A DNA stretch of 18,197 nt from an uncultured Spirochaetia bacterium (GCA_937960625.1 CALGPD010000372.1:1-18197); one strand, 5' to 3'. Counted from the first letter of the stretch, positions 7,601 through 15,507 are shown. A program made the numbers and translations. The notes: generated by a model not told the origin, from the sequence alone.

Positions 7601-8365
7601 ATGGCTAAAAAAAATATACAAACAAACGAAAAAGATAAAAATTATTCACTTCCAAAAGAAAATAAAGCAGAAGTAATGCTTAAAACCAGCTTTGAATGGA
7701 TTGCAAAAAATCGTAGAAATATTTTAATAGCAATTATTGCGATTGTTGTGCTTTCCGGCGGATACCTTGCATACAAAATAATTTCTCAAAACAAGAAATA
7801 TCAAATTGTTACAAGTTTTTTTAAAGCGAATAAAGAATATGCTCAAAAATTAAGAGAAGGCCGGTTTGATTTAAACTCAATTGGTAATACAATGAAAAAA
7901 CTGAGAAAAATCACTGAAATGTCAAAATCAGTTGAAGAAAGTTTATTAGCAAGATATTTTCTAGGTATTCTTCACTATAATATTGGATTAAATCAAAACA
8001 AAAGAGACCAATTTTTTAAAGCTAGAGATTATTGGCAGATTGTTGCTGAACATTCTGATTTTGAGTTTGCACCACAATGTTTATTAGCGCTTGGGTCGGC
8101 TTATGAAGAATTAAACAAAGCAAACCATTACAGGCGGGCAATTGACTTTTACAACGTAGTAATAAAAAGATATCCGTCAACAATACACAGTTTTAGAGCA
8201 ATGTATAAAAAAGGTATTTGTTATTTAAAAATGAACAAAAAAGACCTTGCAGTCTCAACTTTTAAACGTATTCCCAAGCATCTACCCGGTGATAAAGCAG
8301 CGCGCAGAGAAAACTTATACTACAGTATGGCTCAATACTATATTATAACTTATGATAAAAAATAG
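7601..8365 (+). CDS. Membrane-anchored TPR-like protein, function unknown
   Basis: 254 aa. A charged cytoplasmic N-terminus of about 40 residues is followed by one hydrophobic segment (about 41-60, ILIAIIAIVVLSGGYLAYKI). The rest is a helical domain with tetratricopeptide-like repeats at roughly 105-240: QFFKARDYWQIVAEHSDF, then ALGSAYEELNKANHYRRAIDFY, then YKKGICYLKMNKKDLAVSTF. The topology resembles YfgM-type proteins, which in E. coli link the Sec translocon to periplasmic chaperones, but similarity by eye covers architecture only. It lies 23 bp after rpsA and 3 bp before hisD, so it is probably co-transcribed with both. The start has only a weak GGA ten bases upstream. No enzymatic motif is visible. 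Confidence 0.8.
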   Translation: MAKKNIQTNEKDKNYSLPKENKAEVMLKTSFEWIAKNRRNILIAIIAIVVLSGGYLAYKIISQNKKYQIVTSFFKANKEYAQKLREGRFDLNSIGNTMKKLRKITEMSKSVEESLLARYFLGILHYNIGLNQNKRDQFFKARDYWQIVAEHSDFEFAPQCLLALGSAYEELNKANHYRRAIDFYNVVIKRYPSTIHSFRAMYKKGICYLKMNKKDLAVSTFKRIPKHLPGDKAARRENLYYSMAQYYIITYDKK

Positions 8366-8368
8366 ACC

Positions 8369-9640
8369 ATGATTAAAATAATAAATAAAACTGAATTCAT
8401 TAACTATCTTAATCAACGTGAGATATTAAATTTTGATTTGGAAGAACTCGTTAAAGGTATTATTAACAACGTAAAACAGAACGGCGACGAGTATATTATC
8501 TCATTAGCAAAAAAATTTGATAAAGTTGAAAATGATAATTTCTCTCTCGTTGTCTCAGAACAAGAAATCGACAAGGCATTTGAAACTATCGACCAGGAAC
8601 TAATTGAAGTATTTAAACAAGCCAGAGAAAATATTTATGAATATCACCTTAATCAAAAACAATTATCATGGAATTATTTAAGAAATAATACTATTCTCGG
8701 ACAGTTTGTTAAGCCTCTTGAAAAAGTAGGTTTATACGTTCCCGGCGGCTTAGGATACTACCCCTCAAGCGTTTTAATGAATGCAATTCCCGCGGAAGTC
8801 GCGGGGGTTAAGGAAATATACTTAACTACTCCTCCAAAACCCGATGGAAGTATTGACCCAAGCGTTTTGGTATGCGCGAGGCTTTGCGGAGTTAAAAAGG
8901 TTTTTAAAACAGGCGGGGCACAGGCAGTAGCCGCGTTCACTTATGGAACAAAAACCATACCCAAAGTTGATAAAGTTACAGGCCCGGGCAATATGTATGT
9001 AACGCTTGCAAAAAAAATACTGTTTGGATTAATTGACATTGATTCTATAGCTGGGCCTTCAGAAGTTATGATACTCGCTGATGAGAACTCTAATCTGGAA
9101 TATATTGTACATGATTTTTTTGCGCAAAGCGAACACTCAGAAGATGCTCAAAGCGTTTTACTTCTACCGGATAAAAATACTGCGGGAAAATTCAATAAAC
9201 TGCTGGAGAAAAAACTGCAAGAATCCGAGCGTAAAGCAATACTTGAAAAATCTCTTAAAGAAAACGGAATGATAGTAATCTATGATGATTTAGAAACCGC
9301 GTTTGAATGTATTAATGGTTATGCTCCCGAACATTTACAAATAATTCCGGATTTAAGCTATGATACGGTTTTTAAAAACGTAAATAATGCCGGTGCAATA
9401 TTCTTAGGAGAGTATACACCAGTACCTGTTGGAGATTATTTTGCGGGAACAAACCATACTCTGCCTACAGGGGGAACAGCAAAATTTTCAAGCCCGCTAG
9501 GTGTATATGATTACGTTAAATATATAAGCGTTGTTAAATACTCAAGAAACGATTTTCTTGAAATAAAAGATAAAATATCAAAGTTTGCCAGACATGAAAA
9601 TTTCTTCGAACACGCTAAATCTGTTGAAGTAAGAGAATAG
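8369..9640 (+). CDS. hisD: Histidinol dehydrogenase
   Basis: Last enzyme of histidine synthesis: two successive NAD+-dependent oxidations of L-histidinol to L-histidine. At 423 aa it is close to the usual 430. Motifs are complete: VPGGLGYYPSSVLMNAIPA (124-142), TGGAQAVAAFTYGT (181-194), KVTGPGNMYV (202-211), IAGPSEVMILAD (227-238) and FAQSEHSEDAQSVLL. Zinc ligands read as Q253, H256, D356 and H415; the catalytic pair is E321-H322 in GYAPEHLQI. All match the E. coli residues (Q259, H262, D360, H419, E326, H327). The ATG follows the previous stop by three bases and has no evident Shine-Dalgarno, so initiation may depend on translational coupling. No other his gene is in the window. Confidence 0.96.
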   Translation: MIKIINKTEFINYLNQREILNFDLEELVKGIINNVKQNGDEYIISLAKKFDKVENDNFSLVVSEQEIDKAFETIDQELIEVFKQARENIYEYHLNQKQLSWNYLRNNTILGQFVKPLEKVGLYVPGGLGYYPSSVLMNAIPAEVAGVKEIYLTTPPKPDGSIDPSVLVCARLCGVKKVFKTGGAQAVAAFTYGTKTIPKVDKVTGPGNMYVTLAKKILFGLIDIDSIAGPSEVMILADENSNLEYIVHDFFAQSEHSEDAQSVLLLPDKNTAGKFNKLLEKKLQESERKAILEKSLKENGMIVIYDDLETAFECINGYAPEHLQIIPDLSYDTVFKNVNNAGAIFLGEYTPVPVGDYFAGTNHTLPTGGTAKFSSPLGVYDYVKYISVVKYSRNDFLEIKDKISKFARHENFFEHAKSVEVRE

Positions 9641-9654
9641 CATGGAATAATATT

Positions 9655-10644
9655 ATGGATTTCCAATTTGCAATCTCTTTATTAATAAAACGTTATAAAC
9701 TTAACCTTAAAAAAAATATCTCATCAAACTTTCTAGATAAAATATCTATAAACAAGCTTGACGGACTTCTCATCGCATGTCTAATAACCAACCTTGAAAC
9801 AGATATTGAAAAAGATATTATTAACTTTTTCATTGATAATAAAAATGAATTTGTTATAAATAATCTAAATATACTTGGCCGGGGATTGAGTTTTATTGTC
9901 AGCGGCAAAAATCCATCAAAGGGATTTGAATTTTTAAGGATGACCGGATTATTGGAAATCTACTATGGCTGGCTTTTCAAATGTTACGGAGTTGAACAAA
10001 ACGAATATCACGCGCATGATGTATATTATCACCTAGTTTATTCCTGTGACGCCGCGGTAAATGAACAGCCAATAAGGCTTTCAGCTTTATTCCACGATTC
10101 AGGAAAAGTTAAAGCAAAGAGAAAAATAAACACCGGAGAAGATGAAAAAGAAGTATTTTACAATCACGAAATAATAGGGGCAACAATAACGTATAAAACA
10201 TTAAAAACGCTCGGTTTTGATATTTCTATTTGCAAACAAGTTAGTAAACTGGTAAGAAACCATATGTTCCATTATACTGATGACTGGAGCGACAGTGCGG
10301 TAAGAAGGTTTATTAAAAAAGCAGGGAATAATATGAATAATTTATTTAAACTACGTGATGCAGATAGAAAAGGTAACGGTAAACGTATCAGCACACCCGC
10401 GAAAATAAAGGAATTTAAAAAACGTATAAATAAAGTTATTGAATATGATAAACGTTTAACTGTCAAAGATTTGGATATTAACGGCAATCATATCATGAAA
10501 AAGTTAGATCTGGAGCCGGGACCGGTACTCGGAAAAATTTTAAGATATTTACTTTTATTAGTTGAAGAAAATCCTGAATATAATAATTTTGATATTCTAC
10601 TAAAAGAGGCCGTAGAATATTATGATAAACAAATTAACAAATAG
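9655..10644 (+). CDS. HD-domain protein resembling the body of CCA-adding enzyme/poly(A) polymerase, no nucleotidyltransferase head
   Basis: 329 aa. Residues 70-112 (ILGRGLSFIVSGKNPSKGFEFL... YGVEQ) match the RNA-binding helical part of class II tRNA nucleotidyltransferases. The HD phosphohydrolase core follows: HDVYYHLVYS (121-130), ALFHDSGK (144-151, the H147-D148 doublet), H171 and D235. The C-terminal VKDLDINGNHIMKKLDLEPGPVLGKIL also matches Cca. What is missing is the whole N-terminal nucleotidyltransferase head, with its GSxxR and DxD motifs. The upstream region is hisD in another frame, so the head has not simply been missed. A CCA-adding reaction is therefore not expected; a metal-dependent phosphatase or phosphodiesterase on RNA or nucleotides is possible. 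It lies 14 bp after hisD and converges on the next gene with only 3 bp between stops. Confidence 0.82.
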   Translation: MDFQFAISLLIKRYKLNLKKNISSNFLDKISINKLDGLLIACLITNLETDIEKDIINFFIDNKNEFVINNLNILGRGLSFIVSGKNPSKGFEFLRMTGLLEIYYGWLFKCYGVEQNEYHAHDVYYHLVYSCDAAVNEQPIRLSALFHDSGKVKAKRKINTGEDEKEVFYNHEIIGATITYKTLKTLGFDISICKQVSKLVRNHMFHYTDDWSDSAVRRFIKKAGNNMNNLFKLRDADRKGNGKRISTPAKIKEFKKRINKVIEYDKRLTVKDLDINGNHIMKKLDLEPGPVLGKILRYLLLLVEENPEYNNFDILLKEAVEYYDKQINK

Positions 10645-10647
10645 TTT

Positions 10648-12015
10648 TTAAAAATGAAAACCGAATTTTCCGCCTAAACCGAATTTATCCAAAGAACGCC
10701 TAAAAATAATTAATTCACGGTATACATTATAAAATATACTTATTTCAAAAAAAATACCCGAACTTGCGAATCCGGTATTTTTATATCCTAATGCAAGTTT
10801 TCCCCCTAAAACGAAGCTTTGCGAATTACTTATTTCAATTGTTTCACCGGTGCGTGCCAAATTGATACGTATTAGGTAATAGAAAAAACTTTTGTTTATA
10901 TAAGTTCTGTATCTAACTTTCGGTTTTCTAATAATATTTAGATTATTAGGCAGTTTCTTATCGCTTGGATTTTCAATATCCGCATTATTATCAAGTGTAG
11001 AGTTATTTTTTTCAGTTTCTGATTTTTCAGTTAAATTATTAATTTTAATTTTTTGCTTTACGTTACCGAAACTATTTTTAATTTTTACTCTTTTTCTCGT
11101 TATGGTTTTATGAAATTTATTTCTATATTCAAAAAATATTTCAGAAAAGAAATCCCTTTTAGCATAATATTCAAACCCTATATTATATTTCTCAAAAACA
11201 TTTTCCCACCTAAAAACTATACCATACTCATTAAAATGCGGATAAATAATGGAGCCGGTTACTACTCTTCCTGCATTTTTAACATATTTTTCAAATTTTA
11301 AAGTCAATAAATTTTCATTCATTGTTACTTTTTTAGTATCAGAAGAAAAAGCTACAACGCTTTGAAATGAAAAAAGATGTACATCGAGTATATATAAACC
11401 AATGACGGGTAAAACAGTAAATTTTTCCCTTTCCGTATAAATCATATATAATGGATTTCCGTTTTCATCTTCAGAAATACCTTCAATATTCCGGGTATCT
11501 CTTTTAGCATTTTTTAATTTCTCAATTGAAAATATTAATCCTGTTTGTATCATAAAAAATTTCCAAATTCTTATATCAGCACCGGTATAAATATCAAAAA
11601 TATAACCATAGTTTAATCTGCTGAATTGCGGATATCCATCATCACGATCAGCAACAGTGGTTCCCGAACCATTCTTTTTAGTATCCAAACTAAAACGGTT
11701 TAAAGAAAACAAACCGTAATAATTCAAGATAAAATAAGTTGTAATAATTCTGCTAAGTTTAATTTTTCCATCTAGTTCGGCGAGTAAAATGAAGATATTA
11801 TCATCTCCGGCTACTGTTTCAATTTCATAAGGAATGAAAAATTTCGAATTAACTCCGAGATAAATGTTTGTGTATTCAGGAGAGCTTAATCTTTTATAAG
11901 CTTCAAGCGTATTAATACTTCGCCGGCCTTCATCCAATAACTCTGAACGGGTAAAATCGGCTGTGTAAGCTATACAGGTTAGTAAAATGAGATATAGGGT
12001 TAATATCTTGCTCAT
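10648..12015 (-). CDS. Predicted outer-membrane beta-barrel protein, unknown function
   Basis: 455 aa from the ATG at 12015. A signal peptide is clear (SKILTLYLILLTCIAYTADF; cleavage probably near residue 18-20). The C-terminus reads LGGKFGFHF, alternating residues ending in Phe, the hallmark by which BAM recognises outer-membrane barrels. The body has many short alternating aromatic strands (for example YINKSFFYYLIRINL, GIFFEISIFYNVY) separated by charged loops. One loop, about residues 330-375, is Asn/Lys/Glu-rich and low-complexity. I do not recognise a named family. The frame stays open to a TTG at 12030, but the signal peptide fits the ATG. Neither start has a Shine-Dalgarno, and a terminator-like hairpin lies only 24 bases upstream. 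LLTC resembles a loose lipobox, but the C-terminal Phe argues for a barrel. Confidence 0.72.
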   Translation of the reverse strand: MSKILTLYLILLTCIAYTADFTRSELLDEGRRSINTLEAYKRLSSPEYTNIYLGVNSKFFIPYEIETVAGDDNIFILLAELDGKIKLSRIITTYFILNYYGLFSLNRFSLDTKKNGSGTTVADRDDGYPQFSRLNYGYIFDIYTGADIRIWKFFMIQTGLIFSIEKLKNAKRDTRNIEGISEDENGNPLYMIYTEREKFTVLPVIGLYILDVHLFSFQSVVAFSSDTKKVTMNENLLTLKFEKYVKNAGRVVTGSIIYPHFNEYGIVFRWENVFEKYNIGFEYYAKRDFFSEIFFEYRNKFHKTITRKRVKIKNSFGNVKQKIKINNLTEKSETEKNNSTLDNNADIENPSDKKLPNNLNIIRKPKVRYRTYINKSFFYYLIRINLARTGETIEISNSQSFVLGGKLALGYKNTGFASSGIFFEISIFYNVYRELIIFRRSLDKFGLGGKFGFHF

Positions 12016-12039
12016 GAAATTAATTAACAAAATAATTTA

Positions 12040-12069
12040 CAGGTTTAACGGAATATTCCGCTAAACCTG
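12040..12069 (-). terminator. Strong hairpin after CoA-transferase gene
   Basis: CAGGTTTA (12040-12047) and TAAACCTG (12062-12069) form eight perfect pairs, continued after one mismatch by the palindrome CGGAATATTCCG (12049-12060). It begins six bases past the CoA-transferase stop. The minus-strand bases that follow (TAAATTATTTTGTT) are U-rich but broken. It is probably an intrinsic terminator for the CoA-transferase; it also lies directly before the outer-membrane protein gene. Confidence 0.65.
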
Positions 12070-12075
12070 CTGAAA

Positions 12076-13392
12076 TTAAATATATTTAAGTTTTTTAGCT
12101 TGTTTTCTTAATTCTTCTTTATGATCAGGATGAGCAATCTCAATTAAGTTCAATGCACGTCTACGTACATCCCGGCCACGTAAGTAAGCAACTCCGTTTT
12201 CAGTTACAACTAAATCAGTATTAGCTCTATGCAATGTTACAGCAGAGCCTTCAGGCAGCATAGGAACTATTGAACTAATTGTTCCTTTTTTAGCAGTTGA
12301 TGCACACGCTATAATTGATTTTCCTTTTCCACCTCGTGTAGCTTCTTTTGCGCCCATAGCAGTGTCAAATTGTCCGCCTGTTCCGGAGAACTGGACAGGG
12401 CCTAAAGATTCGCTGGCAACCTGGCCTGTTAAATCAACCATCAAACAGGTATTAATTGAAACCATTTTATTATTTTTGGCAACCCACTTAGGGTCATTTA
12501 CCCATGCGCCGCGGTGTATTTCAACAGCCATATTATCATGAATGAAATCGTATAATTTCTGGCTGCCTAAAGCGAACGTACAAATAAACTTATCCTTGAA
12601 GTAGCTTTTTGCCGCATTTGTAATTGTACCGTCCAAGTATAAATCAACCATAGTATCAACGAACATTTCAGTGTGAACACCTAAGTTCTTTTTACCTTTA
12701 AGCGCCATAGCAGCAGCATTAGGAATACCTCCGATACCAAGCTGAATTGTTGATTCATCCTCAACAACACTGGCAATGTATTCCCCTATTTTCATATCCC
12801 TTTCACTCGGAGCTGCTTCGGGTAATTTAGGGATGTCAACGTGATTTTCAAAAAAGAAATCAATATTACGGATATTAACATGAGTATCACCTAAACATCT
12901 TGGCAGATTTTCATTTACTTCCATAATTACTAAATCAGCGTTTTCTACCATTTCTTTTTCATAAACCAAACTTGTTGATAAACATACATGCCCTGTATGA
13001 TCAGGAGGTGTACATGTACCAACGAAAATGTTAATTTTACGCCAATCAAGTACATCCAAACCGGCTCTATGTAAATGGTTTGGTAAGAAAGAAACGGTAT
13101 CAAGCCCTGTTTTAATTGAAGCTCTAGCGCCTGCAGAGTGAAACCATGAAATTAACCTAAAACGGCCTTCCATTTCAGGTAACATGAAAAACGGATGGTC
13201 TTTCATGGGTAAACACATATAAACATCAACGTTTTCAACATCTTTTGCAATAGTGTGTAATTGAGAATTAAAACCCATTGGTTCACTTGCCGTCATGGCA
13301 GAGACAATACAGTCATTTGATTTTACTTTAGATAAAGCTTCTTCTAAAGTAATTAATTTACTTTTATAGATCTCTTGAAACATCTTCTTCAT
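12076..13392 (-). CDS. Acetyl-CoA hydrolase/transferase family protein (4-hydroxybutyrate or butyryl-CoA:acetate CoA-transferase type)
   Basis: 438 aa, full length for the family that includes 4-hydroxybutyrate CoA-transferase (AbfT/Cat2) and butyryl-CoA:acetate CoA-transferase. It moves CoA between an acyl-CoA and a free carboxylate such as acetate. Motifs: IFVGTCTPPDHTGHVCLS (122-139), QLGIGGIPNAAAMAL (217-231), HTEMFVDT (240-247, with E242 expected to form the glutamyl-CoA thioester), GPVQFSGTGGQFDTAMGA (331-348) and VAYLRGRDVRRRALNLIEIAHPDH at the C-terminus. The ATG at 13392 has GGAG seven bases upstream. The exact acyl substrate cannot be told by eye. No butyrate or 4-hydroxybutyrate pathway genes are adjacent. 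It stands alone, with its own candidate promoter and terminator, divergent from enolase. Confidence 0.9.
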   Translation of the reverse strand: MKKMFQEIYKSKLITLEEALSKVKSNDCIVSAMTASEPMGFNSQLHTIAKDVENVDVYMCLPMKDHPFFMLPEMEGRFRLISWFHSAGARASIKTGLDTVSFLPNHLHRAGLDVLDWRKINIFVGTCTPPDHTGHVCLSTSLVYEKEMVENADLVIMEVNENLPRCLGDTHVNIRNIDFFFENHVDIPKLPEAAPSERDMKIGEYIASVVEDESTIQLGIGGIPNAAAMALKGKKNLGVHTEMFVDTMVDLYLDGTITNAAKSYFKDKFICTFALGSQKLYDFIHDNMAVEIHRGAWVNDPKWVAKNNKMVSINTCLMVDLTGQVASESLGPVQFSGTGGQFDTAMGAKEATRGGKGKSIIACASTAKKGTISSIVPMLPEGSAVTLHRANTDLVVTENGVAYLRGRDVRRRALNLIEIAHPDHKEELRKQAKKLKYI

Positions 13393-13456
13393 AAAATATC
13401 TCCATATAAAAAAATAGCTTATTTTAGTCTAATTTATTTTTACATGTTACCCTTAT

Positions 13457-13486
13457 ATTATCAAGTTATTTTTATTTTTTATTGAA
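13457..13486 (-). promoter_or_regulatory. Candidate promoter for CoA-transferase gene
   Basis: On the minus strand TTCAAT (13486-13481, 3/6 to TTGACA) is followed 18 bp later by GATAAT (13462-13457, 5/6 to TATAAT) preceded by a T-G. The GATAATAT octamer recurs upstream of leuA and rnfC. The 5' UTR would be about 60 nt. The -35 is poor. Confidence 0.35.
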
Positions 13487-13521
13487 AAATATATAAATCG
13501 ATATAAATACGTCCATAAACG

Positions 13522-13568
13522 AAAGTTAATAAACAACGAAAAAAAATAATAAATTCAAAGTTAATAAA
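13522..13568. repeat. Pair of 12-bp direct repeats in the eno/CoA-transferase divergent region
   Basis: AAAGTTAATAAA occurs at 13522-13533 and again at 13557-13568, starts 35 bp apart, just upstream of the enolase -35. The copies are perfect. This could be a pair of regulator binding sites, though AT-rich composition makes a chance match possible. Confidence 0.4.
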
Positions 13569-13589
13569 TTTAACTCTAACTGTTTTTAC

Positions 13590-13617
13590 TTGACATATTC
13601 TTACATATTCATAAATT
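13590..13617 (+). promoter_or_regulatory. Promoter for eno
   Basis: A perfect TTGACA (13590-13595) is followed after 16 bp by TAAATT (13612-13617, 4/6). Transcription would start near 13624, leaving a UTR of about 25 nt that contains the GGAG at 13637-13640. The -35 is the best match to the sigma-70 consensus that I saw in the window. Confidence 0.6.
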
Positions 13618-13648
13618 TATACACTAAACAAATTAACGGAGTAAAATA

Positions 13649-14944
13649 ATGCCATTTATTGAAAATATCACAGCAAGAGAAATTTTAGATTCAAGAGGAA
13701 ACCCTACAGTAGAAGTCGATATTATGACATCATCAGGAGCATTCGGACGAGCATGCGTTCCTTCAGGCGCGTCAACAGGTGAACATGAAGCTGTTGAGCT
13801 TAGAGATAATGATAATTCACGTTATCTTGGAAAAGGTGTTGAAAAAGCAGTAGATAACGTAAAAAAGATTATATCTGAAAACTTAATAGGAATAGACGTT
13901 CGAAAGCAGGCTTTCATTGATAATTTAATGATAGAATTGGACGGAACTCCAAATAAATCAAAACTAGGCGCAAATGCTATTCTCGGTGTTTCAATGGCAG
14001 CGTGTAAATCAGCATCAAATTATTGCGGCCTGCCTTTATACAGATATATGGGTGGGATTTCAGCCAAAATGCTTCCTGTTCCCATGGCTAATATTATTAA
14101 CGGCGGGGCACACGCGGATAATAATGTGGATATTCAAGAGTTTATGGTAATGCCTGTTGGTGCTGATTCTTACAAAAACGGCATTAGAATGATTGCGGAG
14201 ATATTTCATAACTTAAAAAAGGTGCTAAAATCCAAATCTTATAATACCGCGGTTGGAGACGAAGGCGGTTTTGCTCCAAATTTAAAATCAAATGAAGAAG
14301 CAATTGAAGTTATTTTAGAAGCAGTAGAAAAAGCCGGATACAAACCTGAAGCAGATATTTACATTGCAATTGATGCGGCATCCAGTGAATTTTTTGATAA
14401 AAAAGCGAATAAATACGTTTTTAAAAAATCAGACGGTAGAGAATTAACAAGCGCGCAAATGGCTGATTTCTGGGCTGATTTATGCGATAAATACCCTATT
14501 ATTTCAATAGAAGACGGTATGGATGAAAATGACTGGGAAGGTTGGAAAAGTTTAACTGAAAAACTCGGTGATAAAGTTCAATTAGTAGGTGATGATTTAT
14601 TCGTTACAAATACAGATAGGCTTTATAAAGGAATTAGTAAGGGGATTGCTAATTCAATATTGATTAAAGTTAATCAGATAGGTACGCTCACGGAAACGTT
14701 TAACGCAATTAATCTCGCTCAAATGTATAATTATACACCGGTTATATCTCACAGGTCAGGTGAAACCGAAGATTCAATAATTGCTGATATAGCCGTTGCT
14801 ACTAACGCGGGTCAGATAAAAACCGGTTCAGCTTCGCGTACTGATAGAATTGCAAAATATAATCAATTATTAAGAATTGAAGAAGACCTTGGAATTACTG
14901 CTTCTTATTTAGGCAAGCAAAGTTTCTTCAATATTATTAAGTAA
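13649..14944 (+). CDS. eno: Enolase (phosphopyruvate hydratase)
   Basis: Glycolytic enzyme interconverting 2-phosphoglycerate and phosphoenolpyruvate, 431 aa, standard length. The N-terminal ITAREILDSRGNPTVEVD (7-24) and SGASTGEHEAVELRD (39-53) loops are present, followed by the barrel. Catalytic and substrate residues read as H155, E164, E205 (GDEGGFAP), K340 and K391; magnesium ligands as D242, E288 and D315; and SHRSGETEDSIIADIAVA (367-384) is the family signature. All expected residues are present. The start has GGAG seven bases upstream. The stop shares one base with the start of the next gene (TAATG). Confidence 0.97.
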   Translation: MPFIENITAREILDSRGNPTVEVDIMTSSGAFGRACVPSGASTGEHEAVELRDNDNSRYLGKGVEKAVDNVKKIISENLIGIDVRKQAFIDNLMIELDGTPNKSKLGANAILGVSMAACKSASNYCGLPLYRYMGGISAKMLPVPMANIINGGAHADNNVDIQEFMVMPVGADSYKNGIRMIAEIFHNLKKVLKSKSYNTAVGDEGGFAPNLKSNEEAIEVILEAVEKAGYKPEADIYIAIDAASSEFFDKKANKYVFKKSDGRELTSAQMADFWADLCDKYPIISIEDGMDENDWEGWKSLTEKLGDKVQLVGDDLFVTNTDRLYKGISKGIANSILIKVNQIGTLTETFNAINLAQMYNYTPVISHRSGETEDSIIADIAVATNAGQIKTGSASRTDRIAKYNQLLRIEEDLGITASYLGKQSFFNIIK

Positions 14945-15507
14945 TGAAAAAAGTATGTATATTATTAATTATTTTTTTTCTAAGTTCGGTTAACTATACG
15001 CGGAATATTAGTAAAGTAACGGGTAAAATTAAGTATTTTTCATTTTCAAAAAAAATATTTTATTATATAAAAAAAAATAATTTTAAATCTTATTTGAATA
15101 ATCACGTTATCAATATTAAAAACTTTAAAAAGATTAGCAAAACTATTGAAAAAAAGATTGATAAACAATTTAGTTGGCAAAATTTGGCGTCAAAATTAAT
15201 CTCTTTTACTGCTAGGTTCAAAAAACACAGAAAAAAATACATCATGCGTACTAAAACTAATTTTAAAAATACCCGTTCCCTGCTTCCCGGAAAATGGAAA
15301 ATGACAAAGTTCATATCCTCTGGAATTACGAATTTCTATTTTGAAGACGGTTTATTAAAAGCGGACATAAATATTTATTTTAGTTTGAATAATAATTTTT
15401 TCTCAATAACTCTAAATAGAGTAATATTACTATACAACGTATTATTCTTTGCGAGCGAGAAAATAAGTAAACCTGAATTTCTTTTTAAAATATGTACAAC
15501 AAATTAA
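14944..15507 (+). CDS. Exported basic protein of unknown function, coupled to eno
   Basis: 187 aa, not recognised. A hydrophobic N-terminus after MKK (VCILLIIFFLSSV, about 4-16) looks like a signal peptide or anchor. The rest is very rich in Lys, Asn, Ile and Phe, with a strongly basic stretch at about 24-108 and a possible compact domain after LPGKWKMT (114-121). That motif loosely recalls the start of lipocalin-like folds, but I would not assign it. The ATG overlaps the enolase stop (TAATG), so it is probably translated by re-initiation; no separate Shine-Dalgarno is needed. Base composition is more AT-rich than the neighbours. The stop codon runs into the terminator stem. A degraded or fast-evolving gene is possible, but the frame is intact. 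Confidence 0.65.
   Translation: MKKVCILLIIFFLSSVNYTRNISKVTGKIKYFSFSKKIFYYIKKNNFKSYLNNHVINIKNFKKISKTIEKKIDKQFSWQNLASKLISFTARFKKHRKKYIMRTKTNFKNTRSLLPGKWKMTKFISSGITNFYFEDGLLKADINIYFSLNNNFFSITLNRVILLYNVLFFASEKISKPEFLFKICTTN

Noticed and set aside
13393..13648. Riboswitch or small RNA between the CoA-transferase and eno
   Set aside because: The region is AT-rich with no stable conserved-looking fold; promoter elements account for what is visible.
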